A stretch of 64,000 bases of DNA from the NCBI GenBank assembly GCA_014801815.1, contig JAAVDM010000032.1, positions 114,626 through 178,625 of the forward strand. The letters run 5' to 3'. Below the pieces are notes generated by a model, which made no database searches, had not been told where the DNA came from, and worked only from the letters and a program-made list of their open reading frames with translations. Position numbers and translations under genes: made by a program. Origin of the DNA: Bacteroides sp. Lineage in GTDB: Bacteria > Bacteroidota > Bacteroidia > Bacteroidales > Muribaculaceae. Numbering within the stretch: position 1 is the stretch's first letter; every line of letters starts with the position of its first letter. Positions 44,544 to 59,500 of this stretch are shown one piece after another.

Positions 44544-45379
44544 TTACTTATTCTGAACTTGATGGAACAAATCACTGTAAATAATTTGCAGAGATGTTTT
44601 GGCAATCTCTAACATAATATTAAACATCTGTTTCGCATCCCATCGTCCTCCGTTTCCTTGTGTATATATTGATGCAGCCTGAAGCATTATTGTTTTGTCC
44701 TTGTGCTGTACAAATTTATTTTTACATAAATTTCTATTTATAGGCAATCCATAGTTGGCAGCAGTTAAACGGTCGAGGCGATTAAACATTCCAGAATTAT
44801 ATTCAAGAATAACTACTAGTCCATCAGGTCGTGTTATACTAATTGTTTCCGTTAAAAAATTAGACCCCTCAAGGAAAAGTACATATGGAAAGTGAGATTC
44901 ACCTAACATAAAGTTTGCGATTTCTGAAATATTTTTTATGAGATCTCTCAATCGCATTTCCTGCAGCCATTAAATCTTGGTCATTATTTTTTCCCAACTA
45001 ATTTTCCTGCCATTATGTTCTCCATATCTTTCCCTTGATACTTAGCTTCAGAAACCAAAATGACACGCCATTCATCATAATCATCCTTAACCTCTATTAT
45101 ACCACCATCAGGAATAATGCTTGAGTTAGACACAAATAGTGTTTGGCCTAGTTCTTTATCAACTTTCTGAAGTGCCAAATTAATTTCATCCTTACGAATG
45201 TTATCACGATATCTGAATGTCAACGTTGGAAAATCAGATTTTAATTGAGATAAAACCAAATGTGATACTTGCCCGACTGTCATATCGTGCAGTTTTGCAT
45301 CTTTCCCAAATATACCAACTACACCATTAGAGTTTTTATGTTGCCGAGTTAATCTTTTTGATTGGTTTTTCTTAGCCAT
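44544..45379 (-). pseudogene. EcoRI-like restriction endonuclease with two 1-nt frameshifts
   Basis: The first open part (45379-44984, 131 codons) matches R.EcoRI from its start, with Asp91 and Glu111-x-Lys113 (PDGG, SEAKYQGKD) at the same numbers as the catalytic residues of R.EcoRI. The frame is lost at an A6 run (minus strand, 44992-44987); one A fewer gives GK-NNDQDLMAAGNAIERSHK. It is lost again at a second A6 run (44937-44932); one A fewer gives NISEIANFMLGESHF and the rest to 44544. With both corrected the protein is 277 residues, the exact length of R.EcoRI. The recognition residues (N141, E144, R145 in GNAIER) lie between the two shifts. Confidence 0.93.
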
Positions 45380-45399
45380 AATTAGTAATTATACATTGC

Positions 45400-45430
45400 A
45401 AAATTAGTAAAAAATCATGAGGGGCACAAT
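45400..45430 (-). promoter_or_regulatory. Promoter of the EcoRI-like operon
   Basis: Minus strand TTG (45430-45428), 20-bp spacer, TAATTTTG (45407-45400). Full consensus, 20 nt upstream of the endonuclease start. Confidence 0.75.
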
Positions 45431-45464
45431 CTCAGGGTACGATGATATGCCTTAAGAAGCCATA

Positions 45465-45505
45465 TCAGTCGCTCACACCTTTATGTAATAGGCATAAGCG
45501 ACTGA
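45465..45505. terminator. Hairpin at the end of the purine operon
   Basis: TCAGTCGCT (45465-45473) pairs with AGCGACTGA (45497-45505), with a further TTATG/CATAA inner stem. It lies 35 nt beyond the guaA stop codon. Confidence 0.6.
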
Positions 45506-45540
45506 CTATAAGCAGTTTATTACAAATACTAAGAGGAGGG

Positions 45541-47067
45541 TCATTCCCACTCGATTGTGGCAGGTGGTTTCGACGAGATGTCATAGACTACGCGGTTGAT
45601 ACCACGCACCTTGTTGATAATCTCATTGCTGACGTTAGCAAGGAACTCATAAGGCAGATGTACCCAATCGGCAGTCATACCGTCAGTAGAGATAACGGCA
45701 CGCAGAGCACAGCAACTTTCGTAGGTGCGCTCATCACCCATGACCCCGACGCTCTGAACGGGCAGCAACATCACGCCTGCCTGCCACACCTTATCGTAAA
45801 GTCCCTCACGGCGCAGACCGTCAATAAATATCTTGTCAGCCTCCTGAAGCACACGTACCTTCTCGGCAGTCACTTCGCCGAGTATACGTATACCCAGACC
45901 GGGACCGGGGAAAGGATGACGGCCCAACAGGGCAGGATCAATACCTAAGGCACGACCCACACGACGCACCTCATCTTTGAAGAGCAGACGCAGTGGTTCG
46001 ACTATCTTCAGGTTCATCTTCTCAGGCAGGCCACCCACATTGTGGTGCGACTTGATAGTAGCCGAAGGACCGTTTACAGATACCGATTCTATTACATCAG
46101 GATATATAGTACCCTGTGCCAGCCAACGTGCGCCCTCTATCTTCTGTGCCTCTTCATTGAATACCTCAACAAAGTCACGGCCTATGATTTTGCGTTTCTG
46201 CTCAGGGTCGGTCACACCTTTAAGGTCAGTATAGAAGCGTTCAGAAGCATCGACACCTATCACATTAAGACCCATGTCCTTGTACGAAGCCAATACATCG
46301 TCAAACTCATTCTTGCGCAGCAGACCATTATTGACAAAGATACAAGTCAGACGGTCGCCTATGGCACGGTTCAGAAGCACAGCGGCCACCGATGAGTCAA
46401 CACCACCCGACAGACCGAGAATAACACGGTCATCACCCAACTTGGCCTTCAGTTCGGCTACAGTAGTCTCGATAAACGAAGCCGGACTCCATGAACCGTC
46501 ACAACCGCAGATACCGAGTACAAAATTGGAGAGTAACTGTGTACCGTCGGTCGAATGATATACCTCGGGGTGGAACTGTATACCCCATGTCATTTCGCCA
46601 CCGATATGATAGGCAGCAACACGCACATTGTCAGTACTGCCTATTATCTCATAGTTGGCCGGTACGGAAGTGATAGTATCACCGTGTGACATCCATACCT
46701 GTGTCGGCGACGGAATGTCCTTCATCAGCGGGTCTTCAGGAGCCACTACCGTAAGCATGGCACGACCGTATTCACGACTCGGAGCGCCGTGTACCTCACC
46801 GCCGTACTCCATAGCGAGCAACTGCGCACCATAGCAGACGCCGAGCAGCGGAAGATGCCCCTTTATATGGCTTATGTCAGGCTTGGGTGCCTCGGCATCA
46901 CGTACCGAATAGGGACTACCCGACAGTATGACACCACGCACATCGCTGTCGATAGCGGGTATCTTGTTGTAGGGGTGAATCTCGCAGTACACATTAAGCT
47001 CACGCACGCGACGTGCTATAAGCTGGGTGTACTGTGAGCCGAAATCTATTATAAGTATTTTCTGCAT
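45541..47067 (-). CDS. guaA: GMP synthase (glutamine-hydrolysing)
   Basis: A 508-residue enzyme that aminates XMP to GMP. The N-terminal class I amidotransferase has the nucleophile Cys in [11 protein letters not shown] and the His-x-Glu in QFHPEVYHS. The synthetase domain has the PP-loop [12 protein letters not shown], and the C-terminal dimerisation domain ends in the family signature PPATIEWE. Last gene of the purine operon, 33 bp after guaB. Confidence 0.97.
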   Translation of the reverse strand: MQKILIIDFGSQYTQLIARRVRELNVYCEIHPYNKIPAIDSDVRGVILSGSPYSVRDAEAPKPDISHIKGHLPLLGVCYGAQLLAMEYGGEVHGAPSREYGRAMLTVVAPEDPLMKDIPSPTQVWMSHGDTITSVPANYEIIGSTDNVRVAAYHIGGEMTWGIQFHPEVYHSTDGTQLLSNFVLGICGCDGSWSPASFIETTVAELKAKLGDDRVILGLSGGVDSSVAAVLLNRAIGDRLTCIFVNNGLLRKNEFDDVLASYKDMGLNVIGVDASERFYTDLKGVTDPEQKRKIIGRDFVEVFNEEAQKIEGARWLAQGTIYPDVIESVSVNGPSATIKSHHNVGGLPEKMNLKIVEPLRLLFKDEVRRVGRALGIDPALLGRHPFPGPGLGIRILGEVTAEKVRVLQEADKIFIDGLRREGLYDKVWQAGVMLLPVQSVGVMGDERTYESCCALRAVISTDGMTADWVHLPYEFLANVSNEIINKVRGINRVVYDISSKPPATIEWE

Positions 47068-47100
47068 ATATCGTAATTATTGCGCGAGCAAACGTCAGAC

Positions 47101-51189
<4,089 letters not shown>

Positions 51190-51211
51190 GATATAATCAG
51201 GTAGTTTCTGT

Positions 51212-52066
51212 TTACTTGTTGGTGAATTTGTTGAGATAGCACTCAAGAGTGTTCTCCATAAGGCAGGCACGAGTCATAGGACCGACACCTCCGGGAACGG
51301 GAGTTATTACGGAAGCCTTGTCCTTGCAGGCTTCATAATCCACGTCACCGCAAAGTTTACCGGTCTCAGGGTCACGGTTCACACCGACGTCAATAACGGC
51401 AGCACCCTCGCCTACCATATCGGCAGTCACGAATTTCGGACGTCCTATAGCCACAACCAGTATGTTGGCCTTGCTTGTGATGTCACCGAGATTGCGGGTG
51501 CGGCTGTGGGTTATTGTCACGGTAGCATTGCGGTCAAGCAGCAGCTTCGACACAGGCAGACCTACGATATTGCTACGTCCTATAACCACCGCATTCTTAC
51601 CCTCTATCTCCACACCTGCTTCGTCGAGCAGGCGGATAATACCCTTCGGAGTACAAGGCAGCAGGCAGGGAAGTTTCTGCCACAGAGCGGCTACATTGAG
51701 AGGGTGAAAACCGTCAACGTCTTTCTCTTTGGCTATCGTCTCTATGACTTTGGCCTCGGATATATGTTTAGGCAACGGCAGCTGCACAAGCACGCCGTCC
51801 ACATCATCATCGGCGTTGAGCCGACGAACCACATCGAGAAGTTCCTCCTCGCTGATAGTGTCGGGATAGCGCAGTGTGGTGTTTTTGAAACCTACCTCTT
51901 CGCAGTCACGAGCCTTACCCGTCACATACGACACACTACCGGGGTCTTCACCTACCAGTATCACCACCAAATGAGGGGCGCGGCCGTATTTCTCAGTCAG
52001 ACCGGGCACCTGAGAGGCTATATCGCTCTTGATGCGTTTGGCCAGGTCTTTTCCACTTATTATCAT
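51212..52066 (-). CDS. folD: Methylenetetrahydrofolate dehydrogenase / cyclohydrolase
   Basis: A 284-residue bifunctional enzyme that makes 10-formyl-tetrahydrofolate, the one-carbon donor for PurN and PurH. It has the catalytic Lys region [28 protein letters not shown] and the Rossmann signature [15 protein letters not shown]. Its place inside the purine operon gives the formyl donor together with its users. Confidence 0.96.
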   Translation of the reverse strand: MIISGKDLAKRIKSDIASQVPGLTEKYGRAPHLVVILVGEDPGSVSYVTGKARDCEEVGFKNTTLRYPDTISEEELLDVVRRLNADDDVDGVLVQLPLPKHISEAKVIETIAKEKDVDGFHPLNVAALWQKLPCLLPCTPKGIIRLLDEAGVEIEGKNAVVIGRSNIVGLPVSKLLLDRNATVTITHSRTRNLGDITSKANILVVAIGRPKFVTADMVGEGAAVIDVGVNRDPETGKLCGDVDYEACKDKASVITPVPGGVGPMTRACLMENTLECYLNKFTNK

Positions 52067-52088
52067 ATCGTTATATCGCTTTCTTTAA

Positions 52089-53354
52089 TTACTTTTCTAT
52101 TTCTACCGACTGATGTCCTATGTCCGTGCGGTTGAACAGTGTGGCACATTCTATAAGCCGGACACCCTCAAGAGCATCTATACGTGCTTCGGGAAGATCG
52201 GAACCCCGGCCAACTATCATCAGCACACGACCACCGGCGGTGACAATCTTACCGTCCTTGCGTGCCGTACCCATGTGATAAACCTTGCAGCCCACTTTAT
52301 CAAGACCCTCTATTACGGCTCCTTTAGGATAACTGCCGGGATAGCCTTCGGAGGCCATTACGATACCGAGGCAGGCATCATCGCTCCACTGTGTAGCGCA
52401 GTCACGGCCTTCGCAGGCGGCATCAAATAGTTCGTAAATGTCACTTTCAAGACGCGGCAATACGACCTCGGTTTCAGGATCACCGAAACGCGCGTTAAAC
52501 TCTATCACTTTCGGGCCGTCGTCTGTCAGTATCAGACCGCCATAGAGCACACCTTTGAAAGGCACACCCTCATCGGCCATAGCGTCAGCCGTGCGCTGCA
52601 TTATGTCGTGCAGAGCCTTCAGACGCACTTCTTCGGTGACAAACGGCACCGGAGAGTATGCACCCATGCCGCCCGTATTCGGGCCTTTATCGCCATCGTA
52701 TACACGTTTATGATCCTGAGCCACAGCCAACGGATACACCTTACGGCCTGACACCACACACATAAACGAAAATTCAGGACCGGCAAGGAAATCCTCTATC
52801 ACTACCCTGCCGTCACCGAACGCAGAATCAAGCAACATATCACGCAGTGCGGCTTCGGCTTCCATATATGTTGATGCCACTACGACACCTTTGCCGGCAG
52901 CCAGACCGTCATATTTGACTACGGCAGGCAACGGACGCGACTTGACATATTCCCATGCCTCGTCATATTTGTCAAAAGCCTTATAACCCGCCGTCGGTAT
53001 GTTATGGCGCTCCATAAGCTTCTTGGCGTATTCCTTGCTGCTCTCTATGCGTGCGGCAGTCTTGGTGGGGCCAAATATCTTCAGTCCTTCAGCCTCAAAA
53101 CGGTCCACTATGCCTTCGGCCAACGAAGCCTCGGGCCCAACAACTGTCATGTCGATACCGTTGTTACGGGCAAAACCTACGAGAGCATCTATATTGGTGA
53201 CGCCGATAGGTACGCACTCGGCCTGTGCTGCAATACCGGCATTACCGGGAGCACAGTATATCTTAGCTACCTGCGGCGAACGCGACAGAGCGTCGACTAT
53301 GGCATGACAGCGGCCTCCGCTGCCCACTACCATCACTTTCTTATCTGCTGTCAT
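52089..53354 (-). CDS. purD: Phosphoribosylamine-glycine ligase (GAR synthetase)
   Basis: A 421-residue ATP-grasp ligase for the second step of purine synthesis. It starts with MVVGSGGRCHAIVDAL (the usual GGREHA reads GGRCHA), has the ATP loop KYDGLAAGKGVVVA, HKRVYDGDKGPNTGGMGAYSP and the metal-binding FNARFGDPETE. Eight bases separate it from purH. Confidence 0.95.
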   Translation of the reverse strand: MTADKKVMVVGSGGRCHAIVDALSRSPQVAKIYCAPGNAGIAAQAECVPIGVTNIDALVGFARNNGIDMTVVGPEASLAEGIVDRFEAEGLKIFGPTKTAARIESSKEYAKKLMERHNIPTAGYKAFDKYDEAWEYVKSRPLPAVVKYDGLAAGKGVVVASTYMEAEAALRDMLLDSAFGDGRVVIEDFLAGPEFSFMCVVSGRKVYPLAVAQDHKRVYDGDKGPNTGGMGAYSPVPFVTEEVRLKALHDIMQRTADAMADEGVPFKGVLYGGLILTDDGPKVIEFNARFGDPETEVVLPRLESDIYELFDAACEGRDCATQWSDDACLGIVMASEGYPGSYPKGAVIEGLDKVGCKVYHMGTARKDGKIVTAGGRVLMIVGRGSDLPEARIDALEGVRLIECATLFNRTDIGHQSVEIEK

Positions 53355-53362
53355 GGCTCTTA

Positions 53363-54892
53363 TCAGTGCTTGAAATGACGCATACCGGTGAAGAGCATCA
53401 CAATACCCTTTTCGTTTGCTGTCTTTATAGAATCCTCGTCACGTATGCTTCCGCCGGGCTGTACTATAGCAGTCACGCCGTAACGGGCTGCAAGCTCAAC
53501 AGTATCGCCAAAGGGCAGGAAGCCATCCGAAGCCAGTACAAGACCTTCAGTGACCCCTGCAGCCTTAGCCTGCTCAAGAGCTATCTCGGCCGAACCCACA
53601 CGGTTCATCTGGCCGGCTCCGACACCTACTGTAGCACCGTCCTTAACCACCACAATGGCGTTAGACTTCACATGCTTGACTACTTTCCAGCCGAAGTTCA
53701 TATCGCGCAGCTGTGCCTCGTCGGGTTTTGCTTCGGTGACACACATATCAGATGTCACCTCTTTAGTCTCAATGTCGCTGTCCTGTACCAGCAGACCACC
53801 GGTGACACCCACATACTGCAGCTGAGGCTTACGGGCATTGTCCATGTTCACCTCAAGCAGACGCAGATTTTTCTTTTTGCCGAGTATCTCAAGAGCTTCA
53901 GGCTCGAACGAAGGAGCCATCACAATTTCGAGGAAGATAGGTTTCATCATCTCGGCCACCTCACCCGTAAGAGGACGATTCATGGCTACTATACCGCCAT
54001 AGATGCTGACCTTATCAGCTTCGTATGCTTTGGTCCATGCCTCGCGCAGATCAGCGCCGACAGCGGCACCGCAGGGATTCATGTGCTTCAGTCCGACACA
54101 GAACGGAGCCTCAAATTCACGTACTATGCTGAGAGCGGCGTTAGCGTCCTGAATATTATTATACGAAAGCTCCTTACCGCCAAGCTGACGTGCGAAAGCT
54201 ACCGAGTAAGGAACCTCTTCGCCGGCGCGGTAGAAAGCAGCTTTCTGGTGAGGGTTCTCACCGTAACGCAGAGTCTGCTTGATGTCAAAGGTCAGGAAAA
54301 GTTTTTCGTCCAGACCTGCGGCACGACGCATATAAGTGGCTATATGGCTGTCATATTCAGCCGTGTGGGTGTAAGCTTTTGCCGACAGCTGCAGGCGTGT
54401 GGCCTCACTGGTATGACCTTCGGCACGTAGTTCATCGAGTACGCGGCTATAATCATCGGGGTCACATACTACGGTGACGTCACGGAAGTTCTTGGCAGCC
54501 GAACGCAGCATCGACGGGCCTCCTATGTCAATATTCTCTACAGCCTCGGCCATAGTCACACCCTCTTTGGCTATCGTAGCCTCAAAGGGATAGAGATTGA
54601 CGCATACCATCTCGATAGTCTCGATGCCGTTCTCGGCCAGCTGTGCCATGTGTTCGGCACTGTCACGGCGTCCTAACAGACCGCCATGTACCTTGGGGTG
54701 CAAGGTCTTGACACGGCCTTCACATATCTCGGGAAAGCCGGTGACATCACTGATGTTGATAATATCAAGACCGGCGTCACGAAGGGCCTTCATTGTACCA
54801 CCGGTGGCTATGATATCCCAACCGAGCTGTTTGAGTTCTCGGGCGAAGTCAACAACTCCGCGCTTGTCGCTCACACTTATAAGTGCTCTCAT
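53363..54892 (-). CDS. purH: AICAR formyltransferase / IMP cyclohydrolase
   Basis: A 509-residue bifunctional enzyme for the last two steps to IMP. The N-terminal methylglyoxal-synthase-like cyclohydrolase domain (about 1-145) has SVSDKRGVVDFAREL, TGGTMKALRDAG and HPKVHGGLLGRR. The transformylase domain has LRYGENPHQKAAFY, KHMNPCGAA and the end DGFLPFGD..FTGMRHFKH. Starts 4 nt inside the purN stop. Confidence 0.97.
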   Translation of the reverse strand: MRALISVSDKRGVVDFARELKQLGWDIIATGGTMKALRDAGLDIINISDVTGFPEICEGRVKTLHPKVHGGLLGRRDSAEHMAQLAENGIETIEMVCVNLYPFEATIAKEGVTMAEAVENIDIGGPSMLRSAAKNFRDVTVVCDPDDYSRVLDELRAEGHTSEATRLQLSAKAYTHTAEYDSHIATYMRRAAGLDEKLFLTFDIKQTLRYGENPHQKAAFYRAGEEVPYSVAFARQLGGKELSYNNIQDANAALSIVREFEAPFCVGLKHMNPCGAAVGADLREAWTKAYEADKVSIYGGIVAMNRPLTGEVAEMMKPIFLEIVMAPSFEPEALEILGKKKNLRLLEVNMDNARKPQLQYVGVTGGLLVQDSDIETKEVTSDMCVTEAKPDEAQLRDMNFGWKVVKHVKSNAIVVVKDGATVGVGAGQMNRVGSAEIALEQAKAAGVTEGLVLASDGFLPFGDTVELAARYGVTAIVQPGGSIRDEDSIKTANEKGIVMLFTGMRHFKH

Positions 54893-55482
54893 ATATTCTG
54901 TCTATTCTGCTTGTCGTTCAGTATTTTGTTTATGGTATCTACATAGAGCCGGTGTTCGGCACGATGTATCATAGGCTCCAGTTCATCGGCATCGTCTCCC
55001 TCGTAGGGTACAGCCGTCTGGGCTATTATACGGCCGCTGTCTATGCCGGCGTCCACATAGTGTATTGTCACACCGTACACCTTCACACCATAAGCCAAAG
55101 CATCGGCTATAGCGTGCGCACCAGGGAAAGCAGGGAGCAGTGACGGGTGAATGTTGATGATGCGTCCTTCATAGCGGCCTAAAAGTGTCGGCCCGACTAT
55201 ACGCATATACCCTGCCAGACACACCAGTTCGACATGCTCCGTATCAAACCGGTCAGCCAACATGGACTCATAAGCGGCTTTCGAGCCGAAATCGCGCGGA
55301 GCGGCCACAAGTACAGGGACACCTAAGCGTGCAGCACGTTCTATGACTCCGGCACCGGGACAGTCGCACACACACAGTACAACTTCGGCATTTATGCGTC
55401 CGTCGGCACAAGCCTGCGCTATAGCCTCAAAATTGGAGCCGTTACCGCTGGCCATGACCGCTATTCTGTGTCGGGTGTCCAT
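54889..55482 (-). CDS. purN: Phosphoribosylglycinamide formyltransferase
   Basis: A 197-residue folate-dependent transformylase. It has the N-terminal VMASGNGSNFEAIAQA, the catalytic block INIHPSLLPAFPGAHA (Asn, His) and the Asp in YVDAGIDSGRII. It overlaps purM by 1 nt upstream and purH by 4 nt downstream. Confidence 0.96.
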   Translation of the reverse strand: MDTRHRIAVMASGNGSNFEAIAQACADGRINAEVVLCVCDCPGAGVIERAARLGVPVLVAAPRDFGSKAAYESMLADRFDTEHVELVCLAGYMRIVGPTLLGRYEGRIINIHPSLLPAFPGAHAIADALAYGVKVYGVTIHYVDAGIDSGRIIAQTAVPYEGDDADELEPMIHRAEHRLYVDTINKILNDKQNRQNI

Positions 55483-56510
55483 CAGAGCATTTTTATTACG
55501 TTGTCACCCTTTATCACCTTACCGATTACGGTAGCACGTTCTCCGGCGTTGTTGAGTATTTCGAGTGTCTTATCGACATCTTCCGGAGCGACTGCTATCA
55601 CCATACCTACACCCATGTTGAAGATGTTGAACATCTCACGGTGAGGTATCTTGCCGTAACGTTCCAGCAGACCGAACACAGGCAGTATCTCCCATGTGCC
55701 TTCTTTCACCTCGAAGCCCATACCTTCACCAAGTATACGGGGTATATTCTCGTCAAAACCACCGCCGGTGATGTGAGCCAGACCGTGTACATCAACTTCT
55801 TTAAGAAGTTTGTGTATGGGTTTCACATATATCTTTGTCGGAGTCAGGAGCACCTCACCGAGCGTCCTGTCACCTGTTCCTTCATAACGGGCGTTAAGGT
55901 CAAGATTATTATCAGCTATCACTTTGCGCACAAGACTGAAACCGTTGCTGTGTACGCCGCTTGAGGCCACACCGATGAGCACATCTCCCTCGGCCACTTT
56001 CGAGCAGTCGATAAGGCGCTCTTTTTCCACGGCGCCTACCGTAAAGCCGGCTATATCATACTCGCCTTCGCCGTACATACCCGGCATTTCGGCTGTCTCG
56101 CCGCCTACCAATGCGCAGTCGGCCTGACGACAGCCTTCGGCCACACCCGATACTATAGCCTCAACCACTTCGGGGTGATTCTTGCCTACAGCCACATAGT
56201 CGAGAAATACCAGCGGCTGGGCACCCTGTGCCAGAACATCGTTGACACACATAGCCACAGCGTCAATACCGATGGTGTCATGTTTGTCAAGAGCGAAAGC
56301 CAGTTTAAGTTTTGTGCCTACGCCGTCGGTGCCACTCACAAGTATCGGATGACGGTAGCCTAAGGAACCGAGGTCAAACATACCTCCGAAAGCGCCTATG
56401 TTGCCCATGCAACCCGGGCGGTTAGTTGAGGCTACGTGCTTCTTGATACGGCTCACCACTTCGTAGCCGGCTTCGAGATTCACACCCGAAGCTTCATAAC
56501 TCTTTGCCAT
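55482..56510 (-). CDS. purM: AIR synthetase (phosphoribosylformylglycinamidine cyclo-ligase)
   Basis: An ATP-dependent ring-closing enzyme. Landmarks are [46 protein letters not shown] and [13 protein letters not shown]. The frame opens at 56543, but codon 12 (56510, [15 protein letters not shown]) aligns with the family start. About 342 residues. Confidence 0.95.
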   Translation of the reverse strand: MAKSYEASGVNLEAGYEVVSRIKKHVASTNRPGCMGNIGAFGGMFDLGSLGYRHPILVSGTDGVGTKLKLAFALDKHDTIGIDAVAMCVNDVLAQGAQPLVFLDYVAVGKNHPEVVEAIVSGVAEGCRQADCALVGGETAEMPGMYGEGEYDIAGFTVGAVEKERLIDCSKVAEGDVLIGVASSGVHSNGFSLVRKVIADNNLDLNARYEGTGDRTLGEVLLTPTKIYVKPIHKLLKEVDVHGLAHITGGGFDENIPRILGEGMGFEVKEGTWEILPVFGLLERYGKIPHREMFNIFNMGVGMVIAVAPEDVDKTLEILNNAGERATVIGKVIKGDNVIKML

Positions 56511-56586
56511 TTGTGCTTTTGTCTTTTTCCCGAGGTATACCATAACTGACAGTCAATTATGGCATACCCTCCGGAATATGTTGTTT

Positions 56587-59500
56587 TTACTTCTTTCTGA
56601 AATAGTTGACAGCGTTGCGGAATATATTCTGTTCCTTATTGCCGGCGATATTCTTCATCAGTCCGTCAGCCCACCGCTCGGAGTGTCCCATCTTGCCGAG
56701 TATGCGTCCGTCGGGCGAGATTATACCCTCGATAGCCTCGGTTGAACCGTTGGGATTGGCCGGTGAGTCGAGTGTGGCGTCACCCTCGGCGTCGGCATAC
56801 TGGAAAGCTATCTGACCGTTGGCACGCAGACGGGCGGCAAGTTCGGCGGAAGCCACAAACTTGCCTTCACCGTGCGAGGCGGCTATCGAGTGCAGGTCGC
56901 CTATGCTGAAACCCTCAAGCCACGGCGATGCTACCGAACCGACACGTGTGCTTACTATCTGCGAGATGTGACGGTTGATGTCATTGCGGAACAGTGTCGG
57001 CGATTCGGGAGTAAGCTCTCCTATCTTACCGAAAGGCAGCAGGCCCGACTTCACCAATGCCTGAAAACCGTTGCAGATACCCAATATCAGACCGCCTCGT
57101 TCCAACAGCCGTTCTATGGCAGCCTTAACCTTATCGTTCTGCAGCACACTGGCTATAAATTTACCACTGCCGTCCGGTTCGTCACCGGCTGAGAAACCAC
57201 CGCTTATGGCCAGTATGTCGCAGCCGTCAATATGGGCTGCCATATCGTCAGTCGATTTCTCGATGTCGGCGGGTGTAAGATTACAGAACACCGATGTGGT
57301 GACATTGGCACCTTCACGTTCGAAAGAGGCCGTCATGTCATAATCACAGTTGGTACCGGGGAATACGGGCAGATACACTGTGGGATGCTCTTTGGGCTCT
57401 CCCTCATAACGGGTGGTATTACTGCCCGAGCTTGCATTCTCAACCTTGCCGCCTAGAGGTGTGCGGTCAGGATATACAGCCGTAAAACGGCCTCGGTTGG
57501 CCTCGTATGCTTCGTCAATACTTATCTTCTCACCGTTGACGGTCAGATTACCATCCGAAGTTGTGCGACCTACGAGTTCAAAACCGGGCAGTTCGAGTAC
57601 GTCTCTGCTCTCTACTATTATCGAACCGTTGCCATAGTTGAATAAGTCAGCCTCACTCAGATGCACATCGGCACCGATACGGTTACCGAAGCTCATCTTA
57701 GCCAGTGCTTCAGCCATACCGCCGAAGCCGGGAGCGTAAGCTGCTGTGACGGTACCTTCGCTGATAAGACGGTGCAACATTTTGTAATTGGCCTTGAGAC
57801 TGTCAGTATCAGGCATGAACGACGGCAGCGGTGTATGACGTACCACGTAGATGAAATCGTCGGCTTTCTTAAATTCCGGACTGATGACATGGCTGCTGCT
57901 GACAGGTGCCACACCGAAAGCAATCAATGTAGGAGGTACGCTGATGTTGGCGAATGTACCACTCATCGAGTCTTTGCCGCCTATCGAACCAAGTCCGAGT
58001 TCTGTCTGCATACGCAGTGTACCTAACAGAGCGGCCAGCGGCTTACCCCATGACAGACGCGAGTTCATGCGCTCGAAATATTCCTGATACGAGAAACGCA
58101 TACGTTCATAGTCGGCTCCGGATGCCACAGCCTTAGCCACAGCCTCCACTACCGAATAAGCAGCTCCGTGATACGGACTCCAGCTTGTCAGATAGGGATT
58201 GAAACCGAATGCCATCATACTTGCCGTATCGGTGTGATGATTGCCCACGGGCAGTTTCTGCACTGACACCTGCACCTCGGTGGCTTGTGTTTTACCTCCG
58301 AAGGGCATGAGTACTGTAGACTTGCCTATCGAAGAGTCAAAATGTTCTATCAGACCCTTCTGCGATGTCACGTTATTATCGGCAAGCAGGGTAAGTACCT
58401 TTTCTTTTAGACCGGTACCTTTCACTTCACGTGCGAACGGGTCACGGGGTTCGATAGTGCCGATTGTTGCTTCGGCATAATGGCGTGCTCCGGCTGAGTC
58501 AATAAACTCACGGCTGAGATCAGCCACAGTCTTGTCTCCGTAGAACATACGCATACGGCCGGTGTCGGTGACATCTGCCACGTATGTGACCTCAAGATTC
58601 TCCTCATGACAGTAACGCATGAATTCCTCCATATCTTTAGCCTCTACGACTACCGACATACGTTCCTGGCTTTCGCTTATGGCGAGTTCGGTAGCGTTGA
58701 GACCGGAGTATTTCACAGGTACACGGTCCAAATATATATCAAGTCCGTCAGTCAGCTCACCTATGGCCACACTGACACCACCGGCACCGAAGTCATTTGA
58801 TTTCTTTATGAGGCGTGTCACTTCAGGACGACGGAACAGACGTGCTATTTTCCGCTCTTCGGGGGCATTGCCTTTCTGCACCTCACTACCACACTCTTCG
58901 AGTGATGAGGTGGTATGCTCTTTCGACGAACCTGTGGCACCACCTATACCGTCACGACCTGTACGACCGCCGAACATCAGCACCACATCGCCGGGAGCGG
59001 GACTCTCACGACGCACGTCGGAGGCTTTGACAGCACCTACGACGGCACCTACTTCAAGGCGTTTGGCAACATAGTCGGGGTGATAGATTTCGCGCACATG
59101 TGTTGTGGCCAAACCTATCTGATTACCGTATGACGAGTAACCGGCTGCAGCACGCAACGATATTACACGCTGCGGCAGTTTGCCTTCAAGTGTTTCCGAT
59201 ACGGGTTTATATATGTCGCCGGCACCGGTGACACGCATAGCCTGATATACATAGCTGCGTCCCGACAGCGGGTCGCGTATGGCACCGCCGAGACAGGTCG
59301 ACGCTCCGCCGAAAGGTTCTATCTCTGTGGGGTGGTTATGTGTCTCGTTCTTGAACTGAAGCAGCCACTTCTCCGTTTGGCCGTCAACATCGACATCAAC
59401 GTAGATACTGCAAGCATTATTCTCCTCGCTCTGTTCAAGGTCATCGAGCAATCCCTTTGTACGCAGATAACGGGCGCCGATTGTGGCGAGGTCCATCAGA

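Noticed and set aside
45400..45540. A further gene between the R-M locus and guaA
   Set aside because: Only the R-M promoter and the guaA terminator hairpin fit in this gap.
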